In this document: one piece after another, positions 1 to 8,951 of the stretch | Numbering within the stretch: the stretch's first letter is position 1 | Layout of the letters: each line of letters opens with the position of its first letter | NCBI GenBank assembly: GCA_039809865.1 | Contig: JBDHVW010000021.1 | Span: forward strand, 35,342 to 99,341 | Length of the DNA stretch: 64,000 bases | Reading direction: 5' to 3' | Source: QWHO01 sp039809865 | GTDB lineage: Bacteria; Vulcanimicrobiota; Xenobia; Xenobiales; QWHO01 | Program-made: the position numbers and the translations under genes | Notes under the pieces: model-generated | What the model was told of the DNA's origin: nothing | The model's database searches: none | Seen by the model: the letters and a program-made list of their open reading frames with translations, nothing else

Positions 1-488
1 AGGACCTCGAGCCCGTGGGCAGCGCCGTCAAGCAGCTGGCGAAGGTGGAGAAAGTTCGCTTTGGCGAAGACGTGGCCCGCCGCATGATGTCGCTCAACCG
101 CATCGTGCGCTACGTGGGGTTCGTGGTGCTGGGCCTGCTGTTGTTCAGCACGCTGCTGGTGGTCAGCAACACGATTCGCCTGACCGTTTACGCCCGCCGG
201 CGCGATATCGAGGTGATGCAGCTCGTGGGCGCGGCCGGGTGGTTCATCCGCTGGCCGTTCCTGCTGGAAGGCATGCTGCAGGGCCTGGTGGGAGCGGCGC
301 TGGCCGCCACCGTGGTGGGCGAGTCCTACCGCCTGCTGGTGCCCCAGCTGCTCAAGTCGGTCGCCTTTCTCCCGGTGGCGCAGCCCGACGTGCTGTTGTT
401 GTGGCTCTGCCCCGCGCTGCTGGTCCTGGGCACGCTGGTCGGGCTCCTGGGGAGCTGGATTTCGGTGAACCGGTTTCTGAGATTTTGA
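1..488 (+). CDS. ftsX: Cell-division ABC transporter permease FtsX, C-terminal part
   Basis: The reading frame is open from the left edge, so the 5' end lies outside the window. The visible 160 or so residues hold a first membrane helix (around VGFVVLGLLLFSTLLVVSNT), the typical FtsX stretch ARRRDIEVMQLVGA, then two more helices near the C-terminus. FtsX, with the ATPase FtsE, passes division signals across the inner membrane to periplasmic amidase activators. The next gene, five bases on, is an EnvC-like LytM protein, which is the usual FtsX partner. The family call is secure from the Arg-Arg-Asp-Ile-Glu-Val-Met motif and the gene order. Confidence 0.9.
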   Translation, partial: DLEPVGSAVKQLAKVEKVRFGEDVARRMMSLNRIVRYVGFVVLGLLLFSTLLVVSNTIRLTVYARRRDIEVMQLVGAAGWFIRWPFLLEGMLQGLVGAALAATVVGESYRLLVPQLLKSVAFLPVAQPDVLLLWLCPALLVLGTLVGLLGSWISVNRFLRF

Positions 489-493
489 GGTTC

Positions 494-1663
494 ATGGGGT
501 TGACAGTCGACGGTCGACAGTCGACAGGACGAGGCCGGCGAGGGCTCCTGGTCTTGATGCTGGCGTTGCTGCTGATGCCTGCGCTGGGGCAGCCGCCGAT
601 CGAGCAGAAGTTGCGGCGGACGCGGGCGCAGCTGGCCGAGGAGAGGGCCCGGCTGGAGGTGATGAACGGGCGGGCCAAGGACGTCTCCAAGCAGCTGGGA
701 CAGACGCAGAAGCGGTTGGATATCGTGCGGGTCAAGCTGGACCAGACCCGGGCCGCGCTGGAGGTGGCCCGCGAGCGGCTGGACTTTCTCAAGGGCCAGA
801 TCGAGGAGACCAAGACCCGTCTCCTGACCGCCCAGCGCGCGCTGGAGCGCCGGTTGCAGCAGATCTACGTGACCGGGGACGTCAACTACATGCAGGTCCT
901 GATGGAGGCGGCCAGCTTCACCGACTTCCTGAACCAGAGCGAGTACCTGGGCCGTATCGTGCAGAGCGACCAGCAACTGATCGGCGAGGTGCGGGCGCGC
1001 AAGATGGAGCTCGAGGTCAAGAAGGCGGCGGCCGCCAAGACCGTGAGCGAGATCGCGGCCAAAGAGAAGATCCAGGCGGGGCAAGAGAAGGAGCTGGCCA
1101 AGACCGAGGCCAAACGCCAGGCCCTGCTGGCCAGCATCCAGGAGCAGCGCGACAAAGTGCAAGACCACGTGGACGAGCTCGAGGAGACGACCGCCGCGAT
1201 GGAGCGCGAGCTGCAGGCGATGATCGCGGCCCGCCAGGTCAGCGTGGCTCCGGGCAGCAGCGGGCCGGTTCGTCCGAGCACGGGCGCCTACATCTGGCCG
1301 GTCAGCGGTCCGGTCACCTCGCCGTTCGGTTACCGGGTGCATCCGGTGCGCGGCACCACCATCTTCCACGCCGGCCTGGACATCGCCGTGGGAAGCGGAA
1401 CCACCGTCAAAGCCGCCGACAACGGGCGCTGCATCTTCAGCGGCTGGTGCGGGGGCTACGGCTACGCCGTCATCCTCGACCACGGCGACGGCTACTCCAC
1501 CCTCTACGGGCACAACTCCCAGCTCTACGTCTCGGAAGGCCAGAGCGTCAGCCAGGGCCAGGCCATTGCCGCCAGCGGCTCCACGGGCATGTCCACCGGC
1601 CCCCACGTCCACTTCGAGGTGCGCTACAACGGCAATCCCGTCGACCCGTACGGCCGCTTGTAA
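494..1663 (+). CDS. EnvC-like periplasmic LytM (M23) peptidase
   Basis: A protein of 389 residues with a signal peptide, a long coiled coil (about residues 40-245) and a C-terminal M23/LytM domain (about 265-385). The zinc motifs are intact: HAGLD (HxxxD) and HVHFE (HxH). It should therefore be able to cut peptidoglycan crosslinks itself, unlike E. coli EnvC, which is a catalytically dead activator. The position right after ftsX fits septal wall splitting. The ATG at 494 is chosen because it gives a basic n-region (RGRR) before the hydrophobic core; the ATG at 557 would lack it. With this start, four heptad repeats (500-527) encode the first residues, which is odd. A start at 557 remains possible. 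Confidence 0.85.
   Translation: MGLTVDGRQSTGRGRRGLLVLMLALLLMPALGQPPIEQKLRRTRAQLAEERARLEVMNGRAKDVSKQLGQTQKRLDIVRVKLDQTRAALEVARERLDFLKGQIEETKTRLLTAQRALERRLQQIYVTGDVNYMQVLMEAASFTDFLNQSEYLGRIVQSDQQLIGEVRARKMELEVKKAAAAKTVSEIAAKEKIQAGQEKELAKTEAKRQALLASIQEQRDKVQDHVDELEETTAAMERELQAMIAARQVSVAPGSSGPVRPSTGAYIWPVSGPVTSPFGYRVHPVRGTTIFHAGLDIAVGSGTTVKAADNGRCIFSGWCGGYGYAVILDHGDGYSTLYGHNSQLYVSEGQSVSQGQAIAASGSTGMSTGPHVHFEVRYNGNPVDPYGRL
500..527. repeat. Heptad array, GTCGACA type, four units
   Basis: Four 7-base units (TTGACAG, TCGACGG, TCGACAG, TCGACAG) lie just inside the predicted 5' end of the LytM gene. The unit is the same as at 47400-47427. A short facing array (CTGCCAA, CTGCCGA) lies at 1668-1681, just after the gene. 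Confidence 0.75.
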
Positions 1664-1667
1664 CAGC

Positions 1668-1681
1668 CTGCCAACTGCCGA
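1668..1681. repeat. Short heptad pair CTGCCAA/CTGCCGA
   Basis: Two 7-base units in the pyrimidine orientation lie four bases after the LytM stop codon. A similar pair (ACTGCCG, ACTGCCA) lies at 19132-19145. Two units alone are weak evidence, but they match the heptad family seen elsewhere in the window. Confidence 0.45.
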
Positions 1682-1815
1682 CCTGAAAAAAACTAGGGAA
1701 CTTTCCACAGCCCGCCGAAACATTTCAGTGATCCACTGCGTCTAAGTTATGTGCGTCGTTCCGGATGCCCCTCGGTTCTACGTTCAACCTGACAACAGAA
1801 GGGTGAAAGTCCGAG

Positions 1816-3387
1816 TTGAAACCTACTACTTTCCACCAGAAGGTCCGAGCAGTCATGGCTGCGGTCTTGCTGTTCGCGGCAATGATTCCGGCCCTCGCCG
1901 CGCCCCCCAAGGAGAACGCCAAAGCCGGTTCGGCGATGGTCACCGAGCTGATGGGGCTGGTCCAGAGAGAGTTCATTTACGAGACCAATGCGCCCAAGCT
2001 CGTCAACAGCACGTTCGACGGCTTGAAGACCGCTCTCAAAGACAAGAAGATCGAGGTTGGGAACGACCTCAATCACATCCCCGAGACCGCTTCCACCGAG
2101 GAAGCCTATGACGCCTTCAACAAAGAGTTTCTCCAGTTGGCGGCCGTCCACCCCGAGCTGATGAAGGACTCGTGGCTCACCTATACGGCCACGACCTCGA
2201 TGCTCAAGGTGCTCGACGACCCCTACACCGTGTTCCTGGCGCCCCCCGAGTATGCCAAGCTCAAGGAGCAGATGAGCGGCGGCGGCTTCGGCGGCCTGGG
2301 CATCTACATCGAGCTCGACGAGAAGAACGAGAAGCAGTTGACCGTGGTCGAGCCCATCGAGGGCACCCCGGCCTCCCGCGCCGGCATCAAGCCGCGTGAC
2401 ATCATCGTCAAGATCGACGGCATCTCCACCAAGGGCTTCACCGTGGAGGAGGCCCAGAAGCACCTGCGCGGCAAGCCGGGCTCCGAGGTCACCCTCACCA
2501 TCCGCCGCAAGAACGCGGGCGACCCGTTCGACGTCAAGATGAACCGCGAGGTCATCCAGGTGGCCACCGTCAAGGGCCAGATGCTCGAGAACAACGGCCA
2601 CAAGATCGGTTACGTCAAGTTGCGCCTCTTCGGCGAGAAGACCAACCAGGAGCTCGAGTCGGCCATGCGCGACCTCGAGACCCAGGGCGCCCAGGCCTTC
2701 GTGCTCGACATCCGCAACAACGGCGGCGGCTACATCGGCACGGCCGTGGACGTTTGCTCCAAATTCCTGCCCACCGGCAGCCGCGTGGTCACCGTCAACG
2801 AGCGCGCCGCCGGCGAGACCAAGTACGACTCCCGCCCCAACATGCGCGAGCACACCCCGCTCGTGGTGCTGGTCAACGAATACAGCGCCTCCGCCTCCGA
2901 GATCACCGCCGGCGCCGTGCAAGACCTGCACGCCGGCACCCTGGTGGGCGTGAAGACCTTCGGCAAAGGCTCCGTGCAGAAGATCTATCCTCTGCCCGAC
3001 GGCTCGGCCATCAAGGTCACCACCGCTCACTACCTGACCCCGGCCGGTAAGGACCTGCACAAGAAGGGCGTCGAGCCCGACGTGAAGGTCGAGATGACGG
3101 GCGACAAGATCGGCTCCGCCGATGACGTGCAGCTCAAGAAGGCGCTGGAAGTGATCAACACCAATCTGGCGGGCGCCGCCAGCGCTCCCCAGAGCAGCCG
3201 GACCTTCCCCGACGCCATCCGCGTGGCCACCGTGGCCGAGCAGATGAACTACCTCCAGCCCTACGAGGTGCTGGACCGCAAAGTGCGCAACGACGACGGC
3301 TACCTGCTGGAAGAAGTGCGCGTGAAGGATGCCGCGGGCTCCGAGAAGACCCTCTTGTTCGATATTTCGAGCTTGCTGGGCCACTAA
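1816..3387 (+). CDS. ctpA: S41 C-terminal processing protease, copy 1
   Basis: A 523-residue secreted serine protease of the CtpA/Prc family. It has an N-terminal signal sequence, a helical region, a PDZ domain at about residues 150-240 (GGFGGLGIYIE start) and the S41 catalytic domain. By alignment with Prc, the catalytic triad is Ser359 (in SASASE), Asp370 and Lys384 (in FGKGSVQ); all are present. The TTG at 1816 is preferred over the ATG at 1855 because it supplies the positively charged n-region. A second paralogue follows after three bases, and the LytM gene precedes it. Such proteases often control levels of wall hydrolases, which fits this context but is inference. Confidence 0.9.
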   Translation: MKPTTFHQKVRAVMAAVLLFAAMIPALAAPPKENAKAGSAMVTELMGLVQREFIYETNAPKLVNSTFDGLKTALKDKKIEVGNDLNHIPETASTEEAYDAFNKEFLQLAAVHPELMKDSWLTYTATTSMLKVLDDPYTVFLAPPEYAKLKEQMSGGGFGGLGIYIELDEKNEKQLTVVEPIEGTPASRAGIKPRDIIVKIDGISTKGFTVEEAQKHLRGKPGSEVTLTIRRKNAGDPFDVKMNREVIQVATVKGQMLENNGHKIGYVKLRLFGEKTNQELESAMRDLETQGAQAFVLDIRNNGGGYIGTAVDVCSKFLPTGSRVVTVNERAAGETKYDSRPNMREHTPLVVLVNEYSASASEITAGAVQDLHAGTLVGVKTFGKGSVQKIYPLPDGSAIKVTTAHYLTPAGKDLHKKGVEPDVKVEMTGDKIGSADDVQLKKALEVINTNLAGAASAPQSSRTFPDAIRVATVAEQMNYLQPYEVLDRKVRNDDGYLLEEVRVKDAAGSEKTLLFDISSLLGH

Positions 3388-3390
3388 CGC

Positions 3391-4737
3391 GTGCGTTCGA
3401 CTCTCCGAGCTGGCCTGGCAGCCCTGGTCCTTCTCGTGGCCATGGCTGGCCTGGCCTGGGTCTTCCAGGCCGGTTACCAGAAGCTCAACCCCCCCGCCGC
3501 GCGGGGGGGTCACATCGAACAGGTGATGGCGGCGTTGGAGGAAGACTATTACAGTCCTCTGACGCCGCTGTCGCTTTTGAAGGGCGCCCGCAAAGAGCTG
3601 GTGGCCGAGATGGACGAGGCCAAGATCCCCACCAAGGATCTGCCGCAACTGCTGGGAACCAACCGCGCCGAGCTGCTGGCCAGCTTCAACGGCATTCTGA
3701 AAGAGGCCAACCTCCGGTCCCAGGGCAAGATGAGTGAAAGCGATCTCACCTACGCCGCCCTGCGCGGGATGGTCGAGAGCCTGGACGACCCCTACTGCGA
3801 CGTCTTCACTCCCAAGGAGAACGAGGAGTTCGAAGCCGAGATGGCTGGTGGGAATTTTGGCGGGATCGGCATCTATATCGAGGCCGACACGCATCATGAC
3901 AACCGCCTCACCGTCACCGAGCCGATCGAGGGCAGCCCGGCCGCCAAAGCGGGCTTCTTGCCCGGCGACCTGATCGTGAAAATCGGGGAGCAATCCACCG
4001 CCAAGATGTCGGTGGAGGACGCCGCCCAGCTCATCCGGGGTCCCGAGGGCACCGAGGTGGTGGTCTGGATGCAGCGCGGGCAGGCCAAACCGCAGGCCTA
4101 TCACCTCAAGCGGGCCAAGATTCACGTCAGCAGCGTCAATGGCAAGATGCTCGACCACCACATCGGCTACCTGCGCCTGCGCATGTTCGGGGACGAGACG
4201 ACCGACGAGTTCGCCGACGAGCTCGAGGATCTCAAGCGCCAGGGGGCGCAGGCCCTCATCATCGACCTGCGCAATAACGGCGGCGGCTACGTCACGGCGG
4301 CCCAGAGCGTGTGCAGCCACTTCCTGGACAAGAACGAGCTGATCGTGAGCGTGGTCAACACCCGCACGGCCCGCAACGAAACCTACAACTCGAGCGGCCG
4401 CGACGTGAAGAAGATGCCGATGGTGGTGCTGATCAACCGCTTCTCGGCCAGCGCCTCCGAGATCACCGCGGGCGCCCTGCAAGATCACAAGACCGCCACG
4501 CTGATGGGTGAGACGAGCTACGGCAAAGCCAGCGTGCAGAAGCTGCTCGAGCTCGAAGATGGCGGCGCCGTCAAGTTTACCGTGGCCCACTACCTCACGC
4601 CGGACGGGCGGGACATCCACCACAAGGGGATCGCTCCGGACGTGAAGCTGGAAGACTCTGAAATCGCTCCGGGAGAAGACGATCCGATGCTGCGGGCAGC
4701 CACCCAGCAGCTCGAAAAACGCCTGGTCAAACTATGA
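3391..4737 (+). CDS. S41 C-terminal processing protease, copy 2
   Basis: A 448-residue paralogue of the preceding gene, starting with GTG three bases after its stop. An N-terminal hydrophobic segment (LAALVLLVAMAGLAWVF) serves as signal or anchor. The PDZ domain lies at about residues 140-235, followed by the S41 domain. The triad is intact: Ser354 in SASASE, Asp365 and Lys379 (in SYGKASVQ). It is shorter than copy 1, mainly at the C-terminus, which ends at QQLEKRLVKL. Tandem arrangement suggests duplication and division of labour. Its stop overlaps the uvrC start as ATGA, so the protease and DNA-repair genes are probably co-translated. Confidence 0.9.
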   Translation: MRSTLRAGLAALVLLVAMAGLAWVFQAGYQKLNPPAARGGHIEQVMAALEEDYYSPLTPLSLLKGARKELVAEMDEAKIPTKDLPQLLGTNRAELLASFNGILKEANLRSQGKMSESDLTYAALRGMVESLDDPYCDVFTPKENEEFEAEMAGGNFGGIGIYIEADTHHDNRLTVTEPIEGSPAAKAGFLPGDLIVKIGEQSTAKMSVEDAAQLIRGPEGTEVVVWMQRGQAKPQAYHLKRAKIHVSSVNGKMLDHHIGYLRLRMFGDETTDEFADELEDLKRQGAQALIIDLRNNGGGYVTAAQSVCSHFLDKNELIVSVVNTRTARNETYNSSGRDVKKMPMVVLINRFSASASEITAGALQDHKTATLMGETSYGKASVQKLLELEDGGAVKFTVAHYLTPDGRDIHHKGIAPDVKLEDSEIAPGEDDPMLRAATQQLEKRLVKL

Positions 4738-6581
4738 ACCCCCTGCAAGCCTCCCTGCGCATCCTGCCGGATGCGCCCGGAGTTTATGTCATGCGCGATC
4801 GCCAGCAGCGCGTGCTGTACGTCGGCAAAGCCACCTCGCTCAAGAGTCGCGTGCGCAGCTATTTCCAGCCGGGGCAGGAGCTGACGCCCCGCATCCGGGC
4901 CATGGTCAACCGCGTCCAGGGGCTGGAGACGTTTGTGGTGGGCTCCCCGATGGAAGCGCTCATGCTCGAGTGCAACCTGATCAAGCAGTATCGCCCCTAC
5001 TTCAATGTGAAGTACCGCGACGACAAGCGCTACCCGCTGCTGGAGGTCACGACCTCGGAGACCTATCCTCGCCTCAAGCTCGTGCGCACGCGCCGCAGCA
5101 ATAAGAATCGCTACTTCGGGCCGTTCCCCGATTCGGGCGCCCTCCGGCGCACGATGAAGATTCTCCAGAGCGTCTTCCGCGTGCGCACCTGCAAGATCCC
5201 GATGAGCAAGGTGCTGCAGCGGCCCTGCCTGGACTACTACATCGAGCTCTGCACCGCCCCGTGCACCCGGTTCGTCAGCGAAGAGGATTATCGGCACCAG
5301 ATCGACCTGGCGCTGGAGTTCCTCGAGGGGCACACCGACGCGCTCATGCGGCGACTGCGCGACGAGATGGCCACGTTTGCCCGCGCCCTGAACTTCGAGC
5401 AGGCGGCCCGCACCCGCAACATGCTGGCCGACCTCGAGCGCGTCAGCGAGAAGATGCGGGTTGTACTGTCCGAGCCCGAGGACGAGGATTACGTGGCCCT
5501 GATGGCTTACCGGTCCGAGGTCGGGGTGCAGATCATGCAGGTGCGCGAGGGCAAGCTGGTGGGCCAGCACCACGTCATGCTGGAGACGCACGGCGAGCGC
5601 GACCAGGCTGCCCAGATGGCGGCGGTCATCAAGCAGTATTACCAGGTGGGGGGATATCTACCGCGCCGCATCCTGGTCAACGTCGAGCCCGAGGAGCCCG
5701 ACCTTCTGAGCGAATGGCTCGGCGTCATGCGCGGCCGGCCCGTGGAGCTGCGCGTGCCGCGTCGCGGCGACAAGAAGAAGCTGATGGAGCTCTGCCAGCA
5801 GAACTGCGTGGAGGCCATCGTGCGCGAGGCGCTGACTCCATCGCGTTTCGAGCGGCGCCGCAAGGGTCTCGACGAGCTGCGCGAGGCCCTGTCGCTGGAC
5901 GAGACGCCCTGGCGGATCGAGTGCGTGGACATCTCCAACATCCAGGGCAAGCAGGCGGTGGGCTCGCTGGTCACCTTCGAGCACGGCGTGCCGCGCAAGG
6001 ACCGCTACCGGCGCTTCAAGGTGCGCACCAAGGACACGCCGGACGACTTCTGGATGATGCGCGAGGTGCTCACGCGCCGTTTCGAGGCCCATCTCGCGAA
6101 GGATCCGAAGTTTACCGAGTTGCCCGATCTGCTCATCGTGGACGGCGGCAAAGGCCAGTTGGGCGTGGCCCACGGCGTGCTCTCCGAGCTCGGCCTGCTG
6201 GACAGCGTGCCGATCGCCGCCCTGGCCAAGGAGAACGAATGGCTCTTCGTGCCGGGCCAGAGCGAGCCGATCATCCTGGCCCGCGGCACCGACGGCCTCA
6301 GCGTGGTCACGCACCTGCGCGACGAAGCCCACCGCTTTGCCATCACCTACCACCGCAACCTGCGGGGGAAAGCCTTGACCCTGAGCGCCCTGGACCAGGC
6401 GCCGGGCATCGGCAAGGAGCGCCGCGAGGCACTGATGCGGCATTTCGGCTCACTGAAGAAGCTGCAGGAAGCGACCCTCGAGGACCTGGCCAGGGTGCCC
6501 GGTTTTGGCCCGAAGATGGCGCTGGGGCTCTACCAATTCCTTCACCCTGAAGACGAAAAGGCTCTGGCGTCGGGTTCTTGA
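4734..6581 (+). CDS. uvrC: Excinuclease ABC subunit C
   Basis: At 615 residues this is a full-length UvrC. In order: GIY-YIG nuclease domain (PDAPGVYVMRD, VLYVGKATSLKSRVRSYF) for the 3' incision; a cysteine cluster (C, PC, C-x3-C around residues 155-180) matching the iron-sulphur site reported in UvrC; the UVR motif (about 195-235) for UvrB contact; the RNase H-like domain (DISNIQGKQAVGS) for the 5' incision; and C-terminal helix-hairpin-helix motifs (LDQAPGIGKERREALMRHFG). It acts in nucleotide-excision repair. The ATG start overlaps the stop of the preceding protease gene by four bases. Confidence 0.97.
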   Translation: MNPLQASLRILPDAPGVYVMRDRQQRVLYVGKATSLKSRVRSYFQPGQELTPRIRAMVNRVQGLETFVVGSPMEALMLECNLIKQYRPYFNVKYRDDKRYPLLEVTTSETYPRLKLVRTRRSNKNRYFGPFPDSGALRRTMKILQSVFRVRTCKIPMSKVLQRPCLDYYIELCTAPCTRFVSEEDYRHQIDLALEFLEGHTDALMRRLRDEMATFARALNFEQAARTRNMLADLERVSEKMRVVLSEPEDEDYVALMAYRSEVGVQIMQVREGKLVGQHHVMLETHGERDQAAQMAAVIKQYYQVGGYLPRRILVNVEPEEPDLLSEWLGVMRGRPVELRVPRRGDKKKLMELCQQNCVEAIVREALTPSRFERRRKGLDELREALSLDETPWRIECVDISNIQGKQAVGSLVTFEHGVPRKDRYRRFKVRTKDTPDDFWMMREVLTRRFEAHLAKDPKFTELPDLLIVDGGKGQLGVAHGVLSELGLLDSVPIAALAKENEWLFVPGQSEPIILARGTDGLSVVTHLRDEAHRFAITYHRNLRGKALTLSALDQAPGIGKERREALMRHFGSLKKLQEATLEDLARVPGFGPKMALGLYQFLHPEDEKALASGS

Positions 6582-6707
6582 GGTCGAGGAGATTGGGGAG
6601 ATTACTTTGGGATTATGGATATTTTTTTGATTAAAATTATGGAGACGAGGCTTTGTCGGCGAAATCTCCCTCATCTCCAAAAAAATCCCCCGAATCTCCT
6701 CGACCTC
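6580..6707. repeat. Decayed heptad-type inverted repeat between uvrC and rapZ
   Basis: A 15-base arm at 6580-6594 (GAGGTCGAGGAGATT) is perfectly complementary to 6693-6707. The purine arm continues as TGGGGAG and the pyrimidine arm is preceded by TCTCCC/TCATCTCC stretches. The AT-rich centre contains a T7 run. The geometry matches the other heptad loci, but the units have drifted. It could also form a large hairpin in the transcript. Confidence 0.6.
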
Positions 6708-6744
6708 CGCGGGTTTTCCAGCGCTGATGTAGAACCCAACCCCT

Positions 6745-7626
6745 ATGGCTGAGGCGGATTTCGTTATCATCACGGGCCTTTCGGGCGCGGGCAAGAGCCT
6801 CACCATGAAGTGCTTCGAGGATCTGGGCTTCTTCTGCGTGGACAACCTGCCGCCCGCGCTGATCCCGAAGTTCGCGCAGCTGTGCGCGGCCTCGAGTGTC
6901 AACCAGATGGCCCTGGTCATCGACGTGCGCGGACGGCGCTTTTTTCCCGAGCTGCGCAAGTCGCTCGAGGAGCTGACGGCGTTGGGGTTCGCGCCCCGCA
7001 TCCTGTTCCTCGAGGCCGATGAGAAGGTGCTGGTGCGCCGCTACTCCGAGACGCGACGGCGCCACCCGCTGGCGCCCGGGGGCGGCATCCTGGAGGGCAT
7101 TCGCAAGGAGCGCGAGACGCTCAGCGAGCTGCGCTCGATGGCGCAGAGCATCCTGAACACCAGCAAGCTGAGTCCCAACCAGCTGATGCGCGCCAGCCGT
7201 CAGTTCGTGGACAGCCGCGAGGCCACGCTGCGGATCGCCGTGCACGTGATGAGCTTCGGCTACAAATATGGCCTGCCGTTGGACGCGGACATGGTCTTCG
7301 ACGTCCGCTTTCTGCCCAATCCTTTCTATGTTCCCGAGCTGAGCCCGCTCACGGGGCTCGATGAGCCGGTTCGCGACTACGTGATCAAGCGTCCCGAGGC
7401 GCAAGAGTACCTCGACCGGATCATGTCGCTGCTGGAGTGGGTGCTGCCGCGTTTCCTCGAGGAGGGCAAGCAAAATCTCACCGTGGGGGTGGGTTGCACG
7501 GGTGGGCGCCACCGCTCGACCTCGATGTCGGAGGCCCTGGCCGAGCGCCTGCGCCGCTCCGGCTATGCCGTCAACGTGCAGCACCGCGACGTGACGCAGG
7601 TGCAGCACGAAGCGGCGGCGCGATGA
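6745..7626 (+). CDS. rapZ: RNase adapter / nucleotide-binding protein RapZ
   Basis: A 293-residue protein with Walker A GLSGAGKS (residues 11-18), the family motif FFCVDNLPP and the C-terminal signature GCTGGRHRS. RapZ/YvcJ binds nucleotides. In E. coli it senses glucosamine-6-phosphate and guides RNase E to small RNAs; in Bacillus the homologue affects competence. Which role holds here is unknown. The gene overlaps yvcK by four bases (ATGA). The rapZ-yvcK pair is common in Gram-positive and many other genomes, so the assignment is well supported by both sequence and neighbours. Confidence 0.95.
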   Translation: MAEADFVIITGLSGAGKSLTMKCFEDLGFFCVDNLPPALIPKFAQLCAASSVNQMALVIDVRGRRFFPELRKSLEELTALGFAPRILFLEADEKVLVRRYSETRRRHPLAPGGGILEGIRKERETLSELRSMAQSILNTSKLSPNQLMRASRQFVDSREATLRIAVHVMSFGYKYGLPLDADMVFDVRFLPNPFYVPELSPLTGLDEPVRDYVIKRPEAQEYLDRIMSLLEWVLPRFLEEGKQNLTVGVGCTGGRHRSTSMSEALAERLRRSGYAVNVQHRDVTQVQHEAAAR

Positions 7627-8945
7627 AGAGCCTGGTCAAATGGCTCGTCCCGGGCCTGCGCGTCAAGCGCTGGTTGTTCATCTGCTGGGTCGGACTGCTG
7701 ATCTTCTCCACCGGCTCCATCCTGATGGTGGAAGTGCTCTTCAGCGGCCTCGGGCGTCTCTGGCACATGCTGACGCCGCTGCAGGCCGGCCTGATCGGGG
7801 TGGGTTTCATCCTGCTCGGGTTCGTGGCCATGGCCTACGGGATGCGCGGATTCTCGCGGATCATCTACGGCCTGGGCGGCGGCACCAAGGACCGCCGCCA
7901 GATGGTGGACGTGCTCTACGAGCGCCATCAATTGCAACGCGGCCTGAAGATCGTCACCATCGGCGGCGGCACGGGTCTGGCCAGCTTGCTGCGCGGCTTG
8001 AAGGCTTACACCAGTAACCTGGTGGCCGTGGTCACGGTCTCCGACGATGGTGGCAGCTCGGGTCGGCTTTCCAAGGAGCTCGGCGTGCTGCCCCCCGGCG
8101 ACGTGCGCAACTGCCTGGTCGCGCTGGCCGACGATGAGAGCTTGCTGGGCGCGCTGTTCCGCCATCGCTTTGTGGAGGGCGGCCTGGAAGGCCATTCGTT
8201 CGGCAACCTCTTCCTGGCCGCCATGACCGAGGTGGCGGGCGATTTCGAGCTGGCCGTCGAGCTCTCGAGCCAGATTCTGGCGACGCGCGGGCGCGTGCTG
8301 CCCGCCACCCTGACCACCACGGTCCTCTGTGCGCGCTACATCGACGGCACCGTGGTGCAGGGCGAATCGCAAATTCCCCACAAGCGTGAGCGCATCGAGC
8401 AGGTTTACCTGGAGCCCTCGGGCAGCGTCCCTCCGGCCCAGGTGCTGGCGGAAATCGCCGAGGCCGACGCCATCGTCCTGGGGCCCGGCAGCCTCTACAC
8501 CAGCGTCCTGCCGAACTTGCTGGTGGAGGGGATGGTCGACGCCGTCCTCCGCTCCCCGGCCCCAAAGATTTACGCCTGCAATGTGATGACGCAGCCCGGG
8601 GAAACGGACGGCTTCTCGGCGGGCGACCACCTGGACGTCCTGTTGCGGCACGCCGGCGTGCCCCTGGTCGATTACGCCCTGGTCAACCTGGCCTTCCCGG
8701 CCTCGCGATTGACCGCCAAATACAAAGCCGAGGGCGCCGATCCGGTCCTGGCCGACCTGGCCCGCATCGAGAAGATGGGCATCGAGCCCATCGGCGCCAA
8801 CCTCATCAGCGAAACCGAGCTCGTGCGCCATGACTCCGAGCGTCTCGCCCGCGCCATCATCGACCTGATCGCGCGCCATCGCAGCAAGGAAGTCGAGCCC
8901 GGCTCCGCCGGCCTGGAGTTCCGCCGACTCCGCGCCGTCAAATAG
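7623..8945 (+). CDS. yvcK: YvcK/CofD-like gluconeogenesis factor with membrane anchor
   Basis: A 440-residue protein whose C-terminal 320 residues are the YvcK/CofD-like fold: nucleotide-binding IGGGTGLASLLRGLK, then SDDGGSSGRL, GDVRNCLVAL and VLGPGSLYTSVLPNLLV. Ahead of this are two membrane helices (about residues 17-42 and 55-75), so the enzyme domain is tethered to the inner face of the membrane. YvcK binds UDP-GlcNAc in Bacillus and supports cell shape under gluconeogenic growth. The ATG at 7623 overlaps the rapZ stop. The membrane-anchored form is not the Bacillus layout. Confidence 0.92.
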   Translation: MKSLVKWLVPGLRVKRWLFICWVGLLIFSTGSILMVEVLFSGLGRLWHMLTPLQAGLIGVGFILLGFVAMAYGMRGFSRIIYGLGGGTKDRRQMVDVLYERHQLQRGLKIVTIGGGTGLASLLRGLKAYTSNLVAVVTVSDDGGSSGRLSKELGVLPPGDVRNCLVALADDESLLGALFRHRFVEGGLEGHSFGNLFLAAMTEVAGDFELAVELSSQILATRGRVLPATLTTTVLCARYIDGTVVQGESQIPHKRERIEQVYLEPSGSVPPAQVLAEIAEADAIVLGPGSLYTSVLPNLLVEGMVDAVLRSPAPKIYACNVMTQPGETDGFSAGDHLDVLLRHAGVPLVDYALVNLAFPASRLTAKYKAEGADPVLADLARIEKMGIEPIGANLISETELVRHDSERLARAIIDLIARHRSKEVEPGSAGLEFRRLRAVK

Positions 8946-8951
8946 GCTTCC

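Noticed and set aside
1697..1745. GGAACTTT and CGTCTAA resembling an ECF sigma promoter before ctpA
   Set aside because: The two boxes are about 35 bases apart, twice the usual spacing, so they cannot form one promoter.
1747..4623. A 958-residue antisense frame over the two CtpA genes
   Set aside because: Shadow of well-supported genes; rich in His, Val, Leu and Gly without motif.
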